Position numbers and translations under genes: made by a program. The notes under the pieces were generated by a model. That model saw nothing but the letters and a program-made list of their open reading frames with translations, was not told the DNA's origin and did no database searches. From assembly GCA_022844045.1 (NCBI GenBank), contig JALHMM010000055.1:1-42339 (forward strand): a stretch of DNA of 42,339 nucleotides. The letters are read 5' to 3'. Positions 1-8,458 of this stretch are shown here, in pieces (within the stretch, counting starts at the first letter, position 1; every line of letters begins with the position of its first letter). This DNA is from Reyranellaceae bacterium. Its GTDB lineage: Bacteria > Pseudomonadota > Alphaproteobacteria > Reyranellales > Reyranellaceae.

Positions 1-118
1 TGCCCGAAGGGCGGATGGGGGTGCCGGTATAGCGGTCAGTCACGACGATGGGAGTCGTCGCACCAGCCACCCCCATCCGGCGCGTCGCGCCACCTTCCCC
101 CGCCAGCGGGGGAAGGTA
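1..118. repeat. Family A palindromic element, left end cut by window
   Basis: The right part of a long imperfect palindrome. It opens with the gcccgaagggc hairpin and 'cggatgggggtg', and ends with 'ccacccccatccg', 'gcgcgtcgcgc' and the terminal hairpin 'cttcccccgccagcgggggaag'-type arm at about 96-118. The same subtype, with a gc/gc-centred terminal hairpin, recurs at 37823-37966. It abuts the stop codon of the TRAP permease gene, so it may act as its 3' stem-loop. The left terminal hairpin lies outside the window. Confidence 0.8.
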
Positions 119-119
119 T

Positions 120-2321
120 TCAAGCGGGAGCGGGCGCTCGTCTGGCCTTGACGATCTGGCTGATGAGCACAGGCGCGCCGGCGGCCAGGCCGATCAAGGT
201 CGGCGTCAGGCCGGGCGCGATCACGGGAATGGAGGCGAGGCCAATCAGCCATCGCTCCCATGGTGACATGTGGGTCAGCAGCCACCCGGCGAAGGCGGAT
301 GAGAGCATGACGATGCCGATCAGGCAGCCGCCCACGGTGACCACGAACTCGCCCCAGTCGAAGCCGGGCAACACCAGCAGCATGACAGGCGAATAGACGA
401 AGACGAACGGCACCAGCGCCTTGCCCAGCGCGAGGCGGAAGGCGGTGTTGCCAGTCTTGAACGGATCGGCGTTGGCCATGCTCGCCGCCGCATAGGCGGC
501 GACGGCGACCGGCGGCGTGATGTCGGCGAGCACGCCGTAGTAGAAGACGAAGAAGTGGCCCACCAGATCGGGCACGCCCAGCATCTTCAGCGCCGGCGCC
601 GCCACCGCGACCATGATGATGTAGGTCGAGGTCGTGGGAATGCCGCAGCCCATGAGGATGCAGACGATGGCCAGCAGCACGAGGGTGAAGAACAGCACCA
701 GCGCCTGCTCGCCCGAGCTGTAGCCCAGCAGGCCGGCGACCGCGGTGACCGGCCCACTCTCCGACAGCGCCTTGGCCGCCTCGACGGTGATGAAGGCGAT
801 CTTGAAGCCCACGCCCGTGAGCGTGACGACGCCGATGATGATGCCGACGCAGGCGGCCGCGGCGCCCACCGCCAAAGCGTACTTGGCGCCGACGACGAAG
901 CCGTCGACCAGCTCGGTCCATGGCAGCTTCGGCGCCGTGTTCAGCCACCACAGCGCCAGCAGCAGCGCGATCATCAGCAGGCCGCTGATCTCCTCGAAGT
1001 GGTCGAGGACGAAGGGCGGCAGGAACGATCGACCCTTGAAGAAGAACACGAACCACAGCGCGACCAGCACGGTCTCGATGATCGGCGGCCGTCCGGCCGC
1101 TCGCCTTACCAGGCCGACGACCAGGCACAACAGAATGCCGGTGAAAGCCGCGACGTAGGGCGTGTAGTCGGCGAACAGCACGATCAGCAGGCCGAACAGC
1201 GGGATCAGGGTCGGCCAGTCGCGCTTCAGCGATTGGCTGAGCTTCGGCAGATCCTCCGGCGCCACGCCGCGCAGGCCGTAGCGCTTGGCCTCGAAATGCG
1301 TCTGCACGAAGACGCCGAAGAAATGCATGAAGGCCGGCAGGATCGCCGCGACGATGATCGTCTGGTACGGCACGCCCAGGTATTCGACCATCAGGAAGGC
1401 GGCGGCGCCCATGACCGGCGGCGTGATCTGACCGCCGGTGCTGGCGGTCGCCTCGACACCGGCCGCGAAGTGCCGCTGATAGCCCAGCCGCGTCATCATC
1501 GGGATGGTGAGCGAGCCCACGGTCACGGCGTTGGCCACCGAGGAGCCGGAGATCATGCCGAACAGGGCGGAGCCGAAGATCGAGACCTTGGCCGGGCCGC
1601 CGGCGTAGCGGCCGGCCACCGCCATGGCGAGATCGAGGAAGAGCTGGCCCAGGCCGATGCGCATGGCCAGCACGCCGAACAGCACGTAGTGGAACACATA
1701 CGTCGCCACCACGCCGATCGGGATGCCGTAGATGCCCTGGCTGGTGAGGTAGAGATGGTTCACCACCTCGTTCCACGTCGCGCCGGGATGCACGAGAATG
1801 CCCGGCATCCATGGCCCGACCAGCGCATAGACGATGAACACGCCGGCGATGATCACCAGCGGCCAGCCCATGGTGCGCCGCGTCGCCTCGAGCACGGCGA
1901 TGATCAGCACCGTGCCCATCACCACGTCGATGCTCAGCGGATTGCCGACGCGGAACGCCAGGTCGTGGAAGACGAAGGGGATGTAGAGCGCCGCGGCGAC
2001 CGTCGCGGCCATCAGCAACCAGTCGAACAAGGGCACGCCGCCGGGCGACAGCAGCGAGGATTGTCGCGCTTCGTCGGACTTGCTCCTGACCAGCGAGAAG
2101 ACCAGGAAGATCAGGCCGATGACGAAGGCCATGTGGATGCCGCGATGCGTCGTCTCGCGCAGCAGCCCGAAGCCCGCGGTGTAGAAGTGGAAGCAGGAGA
2201 GGATGAACAGCAGGCCGGCGACGATCCACGACGCCGGCGGCAGGATGGGTCGGAAGCGGACCTCGGTGTCGAACTTTCGTTCGAGCTCTTCCGCTTTCTT
2301 GAGATCGATGTCGGTGGTCAT
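120..2321 (-). CDS. TRAP transporter fused permease (DctQ-DctM, TAXI type)
   Basis: A 733-residue inner-membrane protein fusing the small (DctQ-like, 4 TM) and large (DctM-like, 12 TM) TRAP permease subunits; this 4TM/12TM fusion is the usual partner of TAXI binding proteins. It would import an unknown, probably organic-acid, substrate with an ion gradient. Hydrophobic segments run throughout. The DctM-type stretch GSALFGMISGSSVANAVTVG and the following GGQITPPVMGAAAF stretch are typical of the large subunit. I chose ATG at 2321; a TTG two codons upstream is possible, and neither has a strong Shine-Dalgarno. It lies downstream of the TAXI receptor, separated by 112 bp holding a family D hairpin, and is probably co-transcribed with it. 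The substrate cannot be read from sequence. Confidence 0.93.
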   Translation of the reverse strand: MTTDIDLKKAEELERKFDTEVRFRPILPPASWIVAGLLFILSCFHFYTAGFGLLRETTHRGIHMAFVIGLIFLVFSLVRSKSDEARQSSLLSPGGVPLFDWLLMAATVAAALYIPFVFHDLAFRVGNPLSIDVVMGTVLIIAVLEATRRTMGWPLVIIAGVFIVYALVGPWMPGILVHPGATWNEVVNHLYLTSQGIYGIPIGVVATYVFHYVLFGVLAMRIGLGQLFLDLAMAVAGRYAGGPAKVSIFGSALFGMISGSSVANAVTVGSLTIPMMTRLGYQRHFAAGVEATASTGGQITPPVMGAAAFLMVEYLGVPYQTIIVAAILPAFMHFFGVFVQTHFEAKRYGLRGVAPEDLPKLSQSLKRDWPTLIPLFGLLIVLFADYTPYVAAFTGILLCLVVGLVRRAAGRPPIIETVLVALWFVFFFKGRSFLPPFVLDHFEEISGLLMIALLLALWWLNTAPKLPWTELVDGFVVGAKYALAVGAAAACVGIIIGVVTLTGVGFKIAFITVEAAKALSESGPVTAVAGLLGYSSGEQALVLFFTLVLLAIVCILMGCGIPTTSTYIIMVAVAAPALKMLGVPDLVGHFFVFYYGVLADITPPVAVAAYAAASMANADPFKTGNTAFRLALGKALVPFVFVYSPVMLLVLPGFDWGEFVVTVGGCLIGIVMLSSAFAGWLLTHMSPWERWLIGLASIPVIAPGLTPTLIGLAAGAPVLISQIVKARRAPAPA

Positions 2322-2350
2322 TGGCAATTGGCGCGGGAGGAAGAAAGGCC

Positions 2351-2414
2351 GTCATCCCGAGCGCCGCGAGGGATCTAGGCTGGCGACTAGATCCCTCGCT
2401 GCGCTCGGGATGAC
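2351..2414. repeat. Family D hairpin repeat (copy 1)
   Basis: A 64-bp inverted repeat starting 'gtcatcccgagcg' and ending 'cgctcgggatgac', with one mismatch in the stem (gcgccgcg against gcgcagcg). It lies between the TAXI receptor gene and the permease gene, both read leftward, so it would form a strong stem-loop in the shared transcript. Other copies are at 13467, 24314 and 35780. Confidence 0.88.
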
Positions 2415-2433
2415 AGGTGGTGGTGGGAGTCCC

Positions 2434-3441
2434 CTACTTCAGAACCCCCTTCTCCTTGTAGAACTTCTCCGCGCCGGGATGCAGCGGGATGCCGATGCCG
2501 GTGAGCGCCGTCTCGAGCTTGATCTCCTTGCCCTTGGCATGGCCCGCGTCGAGCAGCTTGCGCGTATTGGCGTTCCACAGCGCCTGGACGATGCCGTAGA
2601 TCAATGCCTCGGACTGCTTGGTCGAAGTCAGCCACTGGGCGTTGACGCTCACCGTCTTGACGCCGGCGACACCCTTGTAGGCGTTGTCGGGGATCGCGTC
2701 CTTGGCGAAGAAGCTGTACTGCGCCAGCAGCTTGTCGACCGCCGGCCCTTCGATCGGAATCAGCTCGATGCCGGCGGTCGCCGCCAGCTCGGCGATGGCG
2801 CCCTGCGGATAGCCCGACACGCTGATGAAGGCGTCGAGCGCGCCGTCCTTGAGCTTGTCGGCGGATTGCTGCGGCTTGAGATACTCGGCTTTGATGTCCT
2901 TTTCGCTCATGCCGAAGGCGGCGAGGATCAGGCGGGCGTCGACCAAGGTGCCTGAGCCCGGCTCATCGAGCGACACGCGCTTGCCCTTCAAATCGGCCAC
3001 ACCCTTGATGCCGCTGCCCTTGCGCGCCACCAGGTGGAAACTCTCCGGATAGAGATTGGCCATGGCGCGCAGCCCTTCGACCTTGGGCTTGCCCTCGTAG
3101 ATCCCGGTGCCGGTGAAGGCCCAGAACGCCACGTCGGACTGCGAGAAGCCCGACTCGAGGCTGCCGCCGGCGATGCCGTTGACATTGGCCACCGAGCCGT
3201 TGGTGGCGACGGCCGTGGCCACCAGACCCGGCACGCCGCACGAGCCGCCGGCGTCGCAGGCGCGGCTGCCGGGCGGGTTGGACACGGCGTTGGCGATCAC
3301 GCCGGCCAGCGGATAGTAGGTACCGGCGGTGCCGCCGGTGCCGATGCGGAAGAACTGCATCTGCTGCGCCGACGTGCCGGCGGTCACAACGCCGATCGCG
3401 AGCGCGGCGATGGTGGCGACGGCCCATTTGCCGATGGTCAT
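2434..3441 (-). CDS. TAXI family TRAP transporter solute-binding protein
   Basis: A 335-residue periplasmic receptor. Residues 1-25 form a signal peptide (MTIGKW, then a hydrophobic Ala/Val-rich core, cut near GTSAQQ). The mature start FRIGTGGTAGTYYPLAG is the hallmark of the TAXI family. It would capture the substrate in the periplasm and pass it to the fused permease at 120-2321. The start at 3441 is supported by an AGGGAG Shine-Dalgarno about 9 nt upstream. An internal CDAGGSCGVPG segment holds two cysteines that could form a disulfide. It is the first gene of the TRAP unit and is divergent from the DUF4337 gene, so the promoter should lie in 3442-3591, where I see no clear boxes. Confidence 0.94.
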   Translation of the reverse strand: MTIGKWAVATIAALAIGVVTAGTSAQQMQFFRIGTGGTAGTYYPLAGVIANAVSNPPGSRACDAGGSCGVPGLVATAVATNGSVANVNGIAGGSLESGFSQSDVAFWAFTGTGIYEGKPKVEGLRAMANLYPESFHLVARKGSGIKGVADLKGKRVSLDEPGSGTLVDARLILAAFGMSEKDIKAEYLKPQQSADKLKDGALDAFISVSGYPQGAIAELAATAGIELIPIEGPAVDKLLAQYSFFAKDAIPDNAYKGVAGVKTVSVNAQWLTSTKQSEALIYGIVQALWNANTRKLLDAGHAKGKEIKLETALTGIGIPLHPGAEKFYKEKGVLK

Positions 3442-3591
3442 GCTGGTCTCCCTGTGCGGTCAGATCCGTGACGGAAACTCTAGAGCGGCCCGAGGCGTCG
3501 TGTCGCCATGAATTCACAGGCCGCGCAATTGAAGCGTCACGATCGGCCGGGCATAACCCCACCAACCACGATCCTCAGGGGGACTTCATCG

Positions 3592-4188
3592 ATGGCAGGA
3601 CACGGGCACGCGCCGCACGAGCAGGCCGAGCACGCCGAGCACCACGGCGCCAGCAACAAGCAGGTCGCGCTGATCATCTCCATCCTCGCGCTGCTGCTGG
3701 CGATTTCCGAGACACTGGGTAAGGCGGCGCAAACCCAGACCCTGGCGTCGAACATCGAGGCGGCCAATCTCTGGGGCTACTTCCAAGGCAAGACGGTGCG
3801 GCTGACCGTCGTGCGCGCGCAGATCGAGGACACCGAGATCGCCATGCACGCGATGACCAACGAGGCGCAGATCGCCGCGGCCAAGCGCGGCATCGAGCAC
3901 TGGAAACGCCAGGTCGCGCGCTACGAGAGCGACCCCAAGGAGAACGACGGCCGGCGCGAGCTGTCGACGCGGGCCAAGGCGGCGGAGAAGAAACGCGACG
4001 ACGCCGCGGCGGCGCATCACCACTACGAGGTGGCGTCGGCCTCGATCCAGATCGCCATCGTGCTGGCCTCGGCCGCGATCATCACCGGCATCGGCATGCT
4101 GGTCTGGTTCGGCGTCGGCCTGGGCGCGGTCGGCCTCGCCTTCACCGCCATCGGCCTGTTCGCGCCGCACGCGATCCATCTGTTCTGA
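3592..4188 (+). CDS. DUF4337 family membrane protein
   Basis: A 198-residue protein with a His/Glu-rich cytosolic N-terminus (MAGHGHAPHEQ), one membrane segment near residues 22-42 (ALIISILALLLAISETL), a charged central helical region rich in Lys/Glu/Ala (about 75-150), and two C-terminal membrane segments. This matches the DUF4337 family, whose function is unknown. The start at 3592 is chosen over the frame's first ATG at 3508 because it has an AGGGGGA Shine-Dalgarno 8 nt upstream and gives the usual family length. It stands alone between a divergent TRAP gene and a convergent sirtuin gene. The charged middle part is probably coiled coil, which is inference. Confidence 0.85.
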   Translation: MAGHGHAPHEQAEHAEHHGASNKQVALIISILALLLAISETLGKAAQTQTLASNIEAANLWGYFQGKTVRLTVVRAQIEDTEIAMHAMTNEAQIAAAKRGIEHWKRQVARYESDPKENDGRRELSTRAKAAEKKRDDAAAAHHHYEVASASIQIAIVLASAAIITGIGMLVWFGVGLGAVGLAFTAIGLFAPHAIHLF

Positions 4189-4194
4189 TGTTCC

Positions 4195-4416
4195 CTCTCC
4201 CCGCCTGCGGCAGGGCGATCGCATATGGAATTCCATCTACCTTCCCCCGGAGGGGGAAGGTGGCGCGCGAAGCGCGACGGATGGGGGATGGTTCAACAAA
4301 CTCGGAGTCCGTCTTCGACATCCCCCATCCGCCCTTCGGGCACCTTCCCCCTCCGGGGGAAGGTAAAACCAAGTCAAACCCGCCATATGCGATCGCCTTG
4401 CCGCTCGCGGGGAGAG
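4195..4416. repeat. Outer inverted repeat (34-bp arms) split by a family A element
   Basis: Left arm 4195-4228 (ctctccccgc...gcgatcgcatatgg) and right arm 4383-4416 (ccatatgcgatcgc...gcggggagag) pair along 34 nt with about four mismatches. Between them sits a complete family A element (4238-4365). The ctctccccgc/gcggggagag part also occurs alone as a perfect hairpin at 6012-6041. It lies between convergent genes and may serve as a shared terminator. Confidence 0.85.
4238..4365. repeat. Family A palindromic element, nested
   Basis: About 128 bp, starting tacc and ending ggta. The terminal hairpins are cttcccccggagggggaag and cttccccctccgggggaag. The inner arms are ggcgcgcgaagcgcg on the left and gcccttcgggc on the right, around 'cggatgggggatg' and 'catcccccatccg'. 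It sits inside the inverted repeat 4195-4416. Confidence 0.9.
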
Positions 4417-4420
4417 GGAG

Positions 4421-5167
4421 TTAGTTCACGCCCACCGCGCGGCTCATCGTCGGGCCGATCTCGTCGTGCACCACGAGGTCGGCGATGCGGTCCTGGTCGG
4501 TGGGATCACGGTTGATGATCACGAGCTTCGCGCCGTTGCGCTTGGCCATGGTCGGGAATGCCGCCGCCGGATAGACCACCAGCGAGCTGCCCAGCACGAT
4601 GAACAGGTCGGCGGCCATGGTCTCCTCCTGGGCGCGCGCCATGGGCACCACAGGCATCGCCTGGCCGAAGGAGATCGTCGCGGTCTTGATGATGCCGCCG
4701 CACTTCGCGCATTCCGGCAAGGTCTCGTTCGTGCTGAACGTGGCCTTGATGTCGTCGAGCTCGTGCCGCTCGCCACAATCGAGGCAGGTGGCGTAGGTCG
4801 AGTTGCCGTGCAGCTCGATCACCTTCGAATCAGGCACGCCCGAGGCCTGGTGCAGGCCGTCGACATTCTGGGTGATGATCGCGCTCATCTTGCCCATCTC
4901 GATCAGCCGCGCCATGGCGCGATGGCCGGCGTTGGGCGTCGCCTTGCGCATCACCTCGTCGGTGGCGAACTTGCGCCGCCAGGATTCGCGGCGCATCTCC
5001 TCGGACGCCATGAAGTCCTGGAACTGGATCGGCTGATAGCGCGTCCAGATACCGCCGGGCGAGCGGAAGTCCGGGATGCCCGACTCGGTCGAGATGCCCG
5101 CGCCCGTGAAGCCCACGATGCGACTGGCGTCCTCGAACAGCTTTCTGAGATCGTCGTGGCTGGCCAT
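4421..5167 (-). CDS. Sir2-family NAD-dependent protein deacylase
   Basis: A 248-residue cytosolic sirtuin that removes acyl groups from protein lysines using NAD. Visible motifs: GAGISTESGIPDFR (residues 22-35, NAD site), TQNVDGLH (99-106), catalytic His120 in ELHG, a four-cysteine zinc site (C128, C131, C153, C156), GSSL (193-196) and NRDPTDQD. The usual FGE motif reads FGQ (168-170). I see no Tyr/Arg pair typical of desuccinylases, so deacetylase is the default call. It starts 29 bp after the livF stop and is probably the last gene of the Liv operon. The acyl-CoA synthetase in the same operon suggests a link to acyl-CoA metabolism or to control of that synthetase by acylation, which is inference. 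Confidence 0.93.
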   Translation of the reverse strand: MASHDDLRKLFEDASRIVGFTGAGISTESGIPDFRSPGGIWTRYQPIQFQDFMASEEMRRESWRRKFATDEVMRKATPNAGHRAMARLIEMGKMSAIITQNVDGLHQASGVPDSKVIELHGNSTYATCLDCGERHELDDIKATFSTNETLPECAKCGGIIKTATISFGQAMPVVPMARAQEETMAADLFIVLGSSLVVYPAAAFPTMAKRNGAKLVIINRDPTDQDRIADLVVHDEIGPTMSRAVGVN

Positions 5168-5196
5168 GGCGGCAGTATAGCCGCCTCAGGCGCGCT

Positions 5197-5991
5197 TCAC
5201 GAGAGCCAGCGCTTGCGCCGGCGGTAGTGCTTGACGTCGCGGTAGGACTTGCGCGCGCCGACCTCGTTCAGGCCGAGATAGAACTCCTTGATGTCGGAGT
5301 TGGTGCGCAGCTTCTCGGCGTCGCCTTCGAGCACGACGCGACCGTTCTCCATGACATAGCCATGGTCGGCGATGCCCAGCGCCATGGTGGCGTTCTGCTC
5401 GACCAGCAGCACCGTGAGCTTTTCCTGTTTCACCAGGCGCTGCACGATGGCGAAGATCTCCTCGACCAGCATCGGCGCCAGGCCGAGCGACGGCTCGTCG
5501 AGCAGCACGACCTTGGGCTTGCTCATCAGCGCGCGGCCGATCGCCAGCATCTGCTGCTCGCCGCCGGAGAGATAGCCCGACTGCTGGCCGCGCCGCTCCT
5601 TGAGCCGCGGGAAGTAGCTGTAGACCATGTCGATGCCCTGGCGGATCGACTTGATGTCCGGCTGGATGTGGCCACCGGCGATCAGGTTCTCCTCGGTCGT
5701 CAGATGCTCGAACACGCGACGGCCTTCGAAGACCTGGGCGATGCCGAGCCGGGTGACATCGGAGGCGCGCTGGCCGTTGAGCCGTTGGCCGGCGAGCTCG
5801 ATCGAGCCCTTGGTGATCTCGCCGCGCTCGCTGTAGAGCACGCCGGAGATCGCCTTGAGCGTCGTCGTCTTGCCGGCGCCGTTGGCGCCGAGGATGGTCG
5901 TGATGGCGCCTTCGCGCACCTCGACCGAGACGCCCTTCAGCACCAGGATGACCCGGTCATAGACGACTTCGACGTTGTTCAGGCTCAGCAT
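5197..5991 (-). CDS. livF: Branched-chain amino acid-type ABC transporter ATPase LivF
   Basis: A 264-residue ATPase subunit of a Liv/HAAT-type importer. Walker A GANGAGKT is at residues 35-42, signature LSGGEQQ at 141-147 and Walker B VVLLDEPS at 161-168. The C-terminus carries a basic extension (SYRDVKHYRRRKRWLS) of about 25 residues beyond the usual LivF end. It follows the binding-protein gene by 97 bp containing two strong hairpins, so it may be expressed below the binding protein. The start is ATG at 5991, with no strong Shine-Dalgarno because the upstream region is the hairpin. Substrates of such systems include branched-chain and other amino acids, amides and aromatic acids; none can be assigned from sequence. 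Confidence 0.93.
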   Translation of the reverse strand: MLSLNNVEVVYDRVILVLKGVSVEVREGAITTILGANGAGKTTTLKAISGVLYSERGEITKGSIELAGQRLNGQRASDVTRLGIAQVFEGRRVFEHLTTEENLIAGGHIQPDIKSIRQGIDMVYSYFPRLKERRGQQSGYLSGGEQQMLAIGRALMSKPKVVLLDEPSLGLAPMLVEEIFAIVQRLVKQEKLTVLLVEQNATMALGIADHGYVMENGRVVLEGDAEKLRTNSDIKEFYLGLNEVGARKSYRDVKHYRRRKRWLS

Positions 5992-6011
5992 GGCCCTCGC
6001 CTTGGCTTCCG

Positions 6012-6073
6012 CTCCCTCTCCCCGCCTGCGGGGAGAGGGAGTAAGAGAACAGGCGGAGCCCGAAGGCTCCGCC
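6012..6073 (-). terminator. Two intra-operon stem-loops after the binding-protein gene
   Basis: 6012-6041 is a perfect 14-bp stem (ctccctctccccgc / gcggggagagggag) with a 2-nt loop. 6052-6073 is a 9-bp stem (ggcggagcc / ggctccgcc) with a cgaa loop. Neither is followed by a T-run. They are more likely to stabilise the 3' end of the binding-protein mRNA or attenuate livF than to terminate fully. The first hairpin matches the arms of the repeat at 4195-4416. Confidence 0.6.
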
Positions 6074-6088
6074 CCTGCCCGTGTCAGA

Positions 6089-7342
6089 TCAGGTCCGCTT
6101 GCCGTCCAGCTCGATGTGCTTCTTGATCACATCGGGATAGGCCCGGAACCAGTCCGACGCCTTGGTCAGCTTGCCGCCCTTGACCGTGAAGACCTGCACC
6201 CAGCCACCGCCCTCGTGGTCGGTCGGGGTGATCTCCAGCGGCGGCATCAGGCCGCCCAGGGTCACGCCCTTGATCTTCTCCATGCCGTTCTTGACGTCCT
6301 CGCCGGTGATCGCGCCGCCGCCCTTGGCCTTGAGCGCGTTGCGGATCGCCTCGACATGCACGGCCATGTGGAAGATGCCGCGATTGTAGTAGACGGTCGA
6401 CGCCATTTCCTTGGGCGCCGGCTTGCCCTGCTTCTTGTACATCTCGACGATGTCCTTGTGGACTTGGTAGTCCGAGCCGACACCGGCGAACTGAATGGTG
6501 TTATAGCCCTCGGCCACCGCGCCACCGCCCGCCGCGTCGAGATCGGCCTCGGCCGAGCCCCAGACCAGCGAGATGACGTTGGACAGGCGGAAGCCGACGC
6601 GCTTGAACTCCTTGATCGACACCGACGGCGAACGGCCGAACAGGTGGGCGATCACGAAGTCGGCGCGGAAGCGCTGGGAGATGTCGAGCACCTGGGCGCC
6701 CATCTCGACGCCCGGCGCCGGCACGGCGAAGGTCTTGAGCTCGAAGCCCTCGAGCTTGGCGAGGTCCTCGAGGACCACCAGCGGCTCCTTGCCGGCCGGA
6801 TTGTCGTAGAACAGATAGGCGATCTTCTTGCCCTTGAGGTTGCCGCCGAACTTGTCCTTGGCGAACTTCACCGCCGCCGCCGACTGCGACCAGTAGGTCG
6901 CCGCGACCGGGAACAGATAAGGATAGCGCTTGCCGTCGGCGCTCGCCGCCGTGCCGAAGCCGGGCGACGTGCCGGGGATCTTGTCTTCCGTCAGCTTAGC
7001 GGTGAGCGCCATGGTGTGCGGCGTGCCGTAGAGCAGCACGCTGACGGCGCCTTCCTTCTTGAAGCGCTCGTAGGACTCCACGCCCTGCGGCACCTTGTAC
7101 TCGTTGTCGATCTCGAGCGGCTTGATCATGTGCCCCTCGATGCCGCCGCGCGAGTTGATCAGCGCCGCGTAGTCGTGATTGCCCGGGCAGAACACGACGC
7201 CCACGGTCTGCGTGGCGCCGGTGCGATCGCACATGACGCCGACGACGATGTCCTTCTTCTGCGCCGCCGCTGGCAGCGCCAAGCCGATTGCGAGGGCGCC
7301 CGCCGCGATGGCTGCGGCGCCTGGTAGCCGGATACTCAGCAT
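6089..7342 (-). CDS. ABC transporter substrate-binding protein (Liv/HAAT family)
   Basis: A 417-residue periplasmic binding protein of the Periplas_BP_6/Liv type. Residues 1-27 form a signal peptide ending ALPAAAQ. The mature start KKDIVVGVMCDRTGATQTVG and the INSRGGIEGH stretch are typical of receptors for amides, aromatic acids or branched-chain amino acids. ATG at 7342 has a strong AGGGAGGG Shine-Dalgarno, as expected for an abundant receptor. It lies 27 bp after livM and is followed by stable hairpins (6012-6073). The association with an acyl-CoA synthetase suggests a carboxylate that is activated to a CoA thioester after uptake, which is inference. Confidence 0.92.
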   Translation of the reverse strand: MLSIRLPGAAAIAAGALAIGLALPAAAQKKDIVVGVMCDRTGATQTVGVVFCPGNHDYAALINSRGGIEGHMIKPLEIDNEYKVPQGVESYERFKKEGAVSVLLYGTPHTMALTAKLTEDKIPGTSPGFGTAASADGKRYPYLFPVAATYWSQSAAAVKFAKDKFGGNLKGKKIAYLFYDNPAGKEPLVVLEDLAKLEGFELKTFAVPAPGVEMGAQVLDISQRFRADFVIAHLFGRSPSVSIKEFKRVGFRLSNVISLVWGSAEADLDAAGGGAVAEGYNTIQFAGVGSDYQVHKDIVEMYKKQGKPAPKEMASTVYYNRGIFHMAVHVEAIRNALKAKGGGAITGEDVKNGMEKIKGVTLGGLMPPLEITPTDHEGGGWVQVFTVKGGKLTKASDWFRAYPDVIKKHIELDGKRT

Positions 7343-7369
7343 GTCACCCTCCCTCTTGATTACACGACT

Positions 7370-8458
7370 TCAGTACGAAAACGGCCAGACCCGGAAGTAA
7401 CTTCGGATGTTGCGCCACAGGCGATTCAGGCCCTCGGGCTCGAGCACCAGGAAGATGATGATCAAGAGGCCGAAAGCACCGAGCCGCACCGCCGGGATGA
7501 TGTTGTTCAGCTCCTGCACCGTGAACAGCAGGACGCCGAAGTTCTCCATGAACAGGCGAATGACGATCGGCAGCAGCGTGACGAAGATCGCGCCCAAGAT
7601 CGAGCCCAGAACCGAGCCCTGCCCGCCGATGATGATCATCGCCAGGTAGTCGATCGAGGTCGTGATCAGGAAGTTCTCGTAGTTCGCGACGCCGTAGAGA
7701 TAGGTGTAGAGCACGCCGGTCACGCCGGCGTAGAACGAGGAGATCGCGAAGGCGAGCATCTTGTATTTGAAGATGTCGATGCCGATGATCTCCGCCGCGA
7801 TGTCCTGGTCGCGGATCGCCACGAAGGCGCGACCGATGCGGCTGCGCACCAGATTCAGCGTGGCGATGATGGCGACCACGGCGACGGCGAGGAAAAGATA
7901 GTAGAGCTCGCGATGCTGATTGAGCACGATGCCGAACAATGTCGGGCGCGGCACCTCGATCGAAGCTTGCGAGCCACCCGAGATCCACGGCACGTGGTTG
8001 ATCGTCCACTCGATGATCAGCTGCGCCGCGAGCGTGGCGATGGCGAGGTACAGGCCCTTGATGCGCAGCGAGGGCACGCCGACGATCGCGCCGACCGCCG
8101 CCGCCATGAAGCCGCCGGCGGGCAAGGCGAGCCAGAACGGCAGATCGAGCTTCACCGCCAGGTTGGCGGCGGTGTAGGCGCCGACCGACATGAAGGCCGC
8201 GTGGCCGATCGAGATCTGCCCGGTGTAGCCGACCAGGATGTTGAGCCCGAGCGCGCCGACGACGGCGATCAGGATGAAGTTGACGATCGACGTGTAGTAC
8301 TCAGCCGATTGCCCGCCCGCCAGCGCCGTCAGCACCGCCGGCAGCGCGAGGAAGATCACGGCGAAGACCCCGACCGCCCATTTCGCGATCGGCAGCGGGT
8401 AGAGCGCCTGATCGGCCTTGTAGGTCGTCTTGAAGTAACCCGACTCGCGATGGAACAT
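7370..8458 (-). CDS. livM: ABC transporter permease LivM
   Basis: A 362-residue inner-membrane permease of the BPD_transp_2 family. It has about ten hydrophobic segments and the diagnostic stretch GQISIGHAAFMSVGAYTAA. The C-terminal FLVLEPEGLNRLWRNIRSYF is typical of LivM. Its ATG overlaps the livH stop by one base (TGATG), indicating translational coupling. It partners LivH, and the two are driven by LivG and LivF. Confidence 0.93.
   Translation of the reverse strand: MFHRESGYFKTTYKADQALYPLPIAKWAVGVFAVIFLALPAVLTALAGGQSAEYYTSIVNFILIAVVGALGLNILVGYTGQISIGHAAFMSVGAYTAANLAVKLDLPFWLALPAGGFMAAAVGAIVGVPSLRIKGLYLAIATLAAQLIIEWTINHVPWISGGSQASIEVPRPTLFGIVLNQHRELYYLFLAVAVVAIIATLNLVRSRIGRAFVAIRDQDIAAEIIGIDIFKYKMLAFAISSFYAGVTGVLYTYLYGVANYENFLITTSIDYLAMIIIGGQGSVLGSILGAIFVTLLPIVIRLFMENFGVLLFTVQELNNIIPAVRLGAFGLLIIIFLVLEPEGLNRLWRNIRSYFRVWPFSY

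Noticed and set aside
555..2378. Long 607-codon plus-strand frame opposite the TRAP permease
   Set aside because: Its translation is rich in Arg, His, Asp and Gln without any domain, as expected for the antisense of a GC-rich gene. The opposite frame is a clear TRAP permease.
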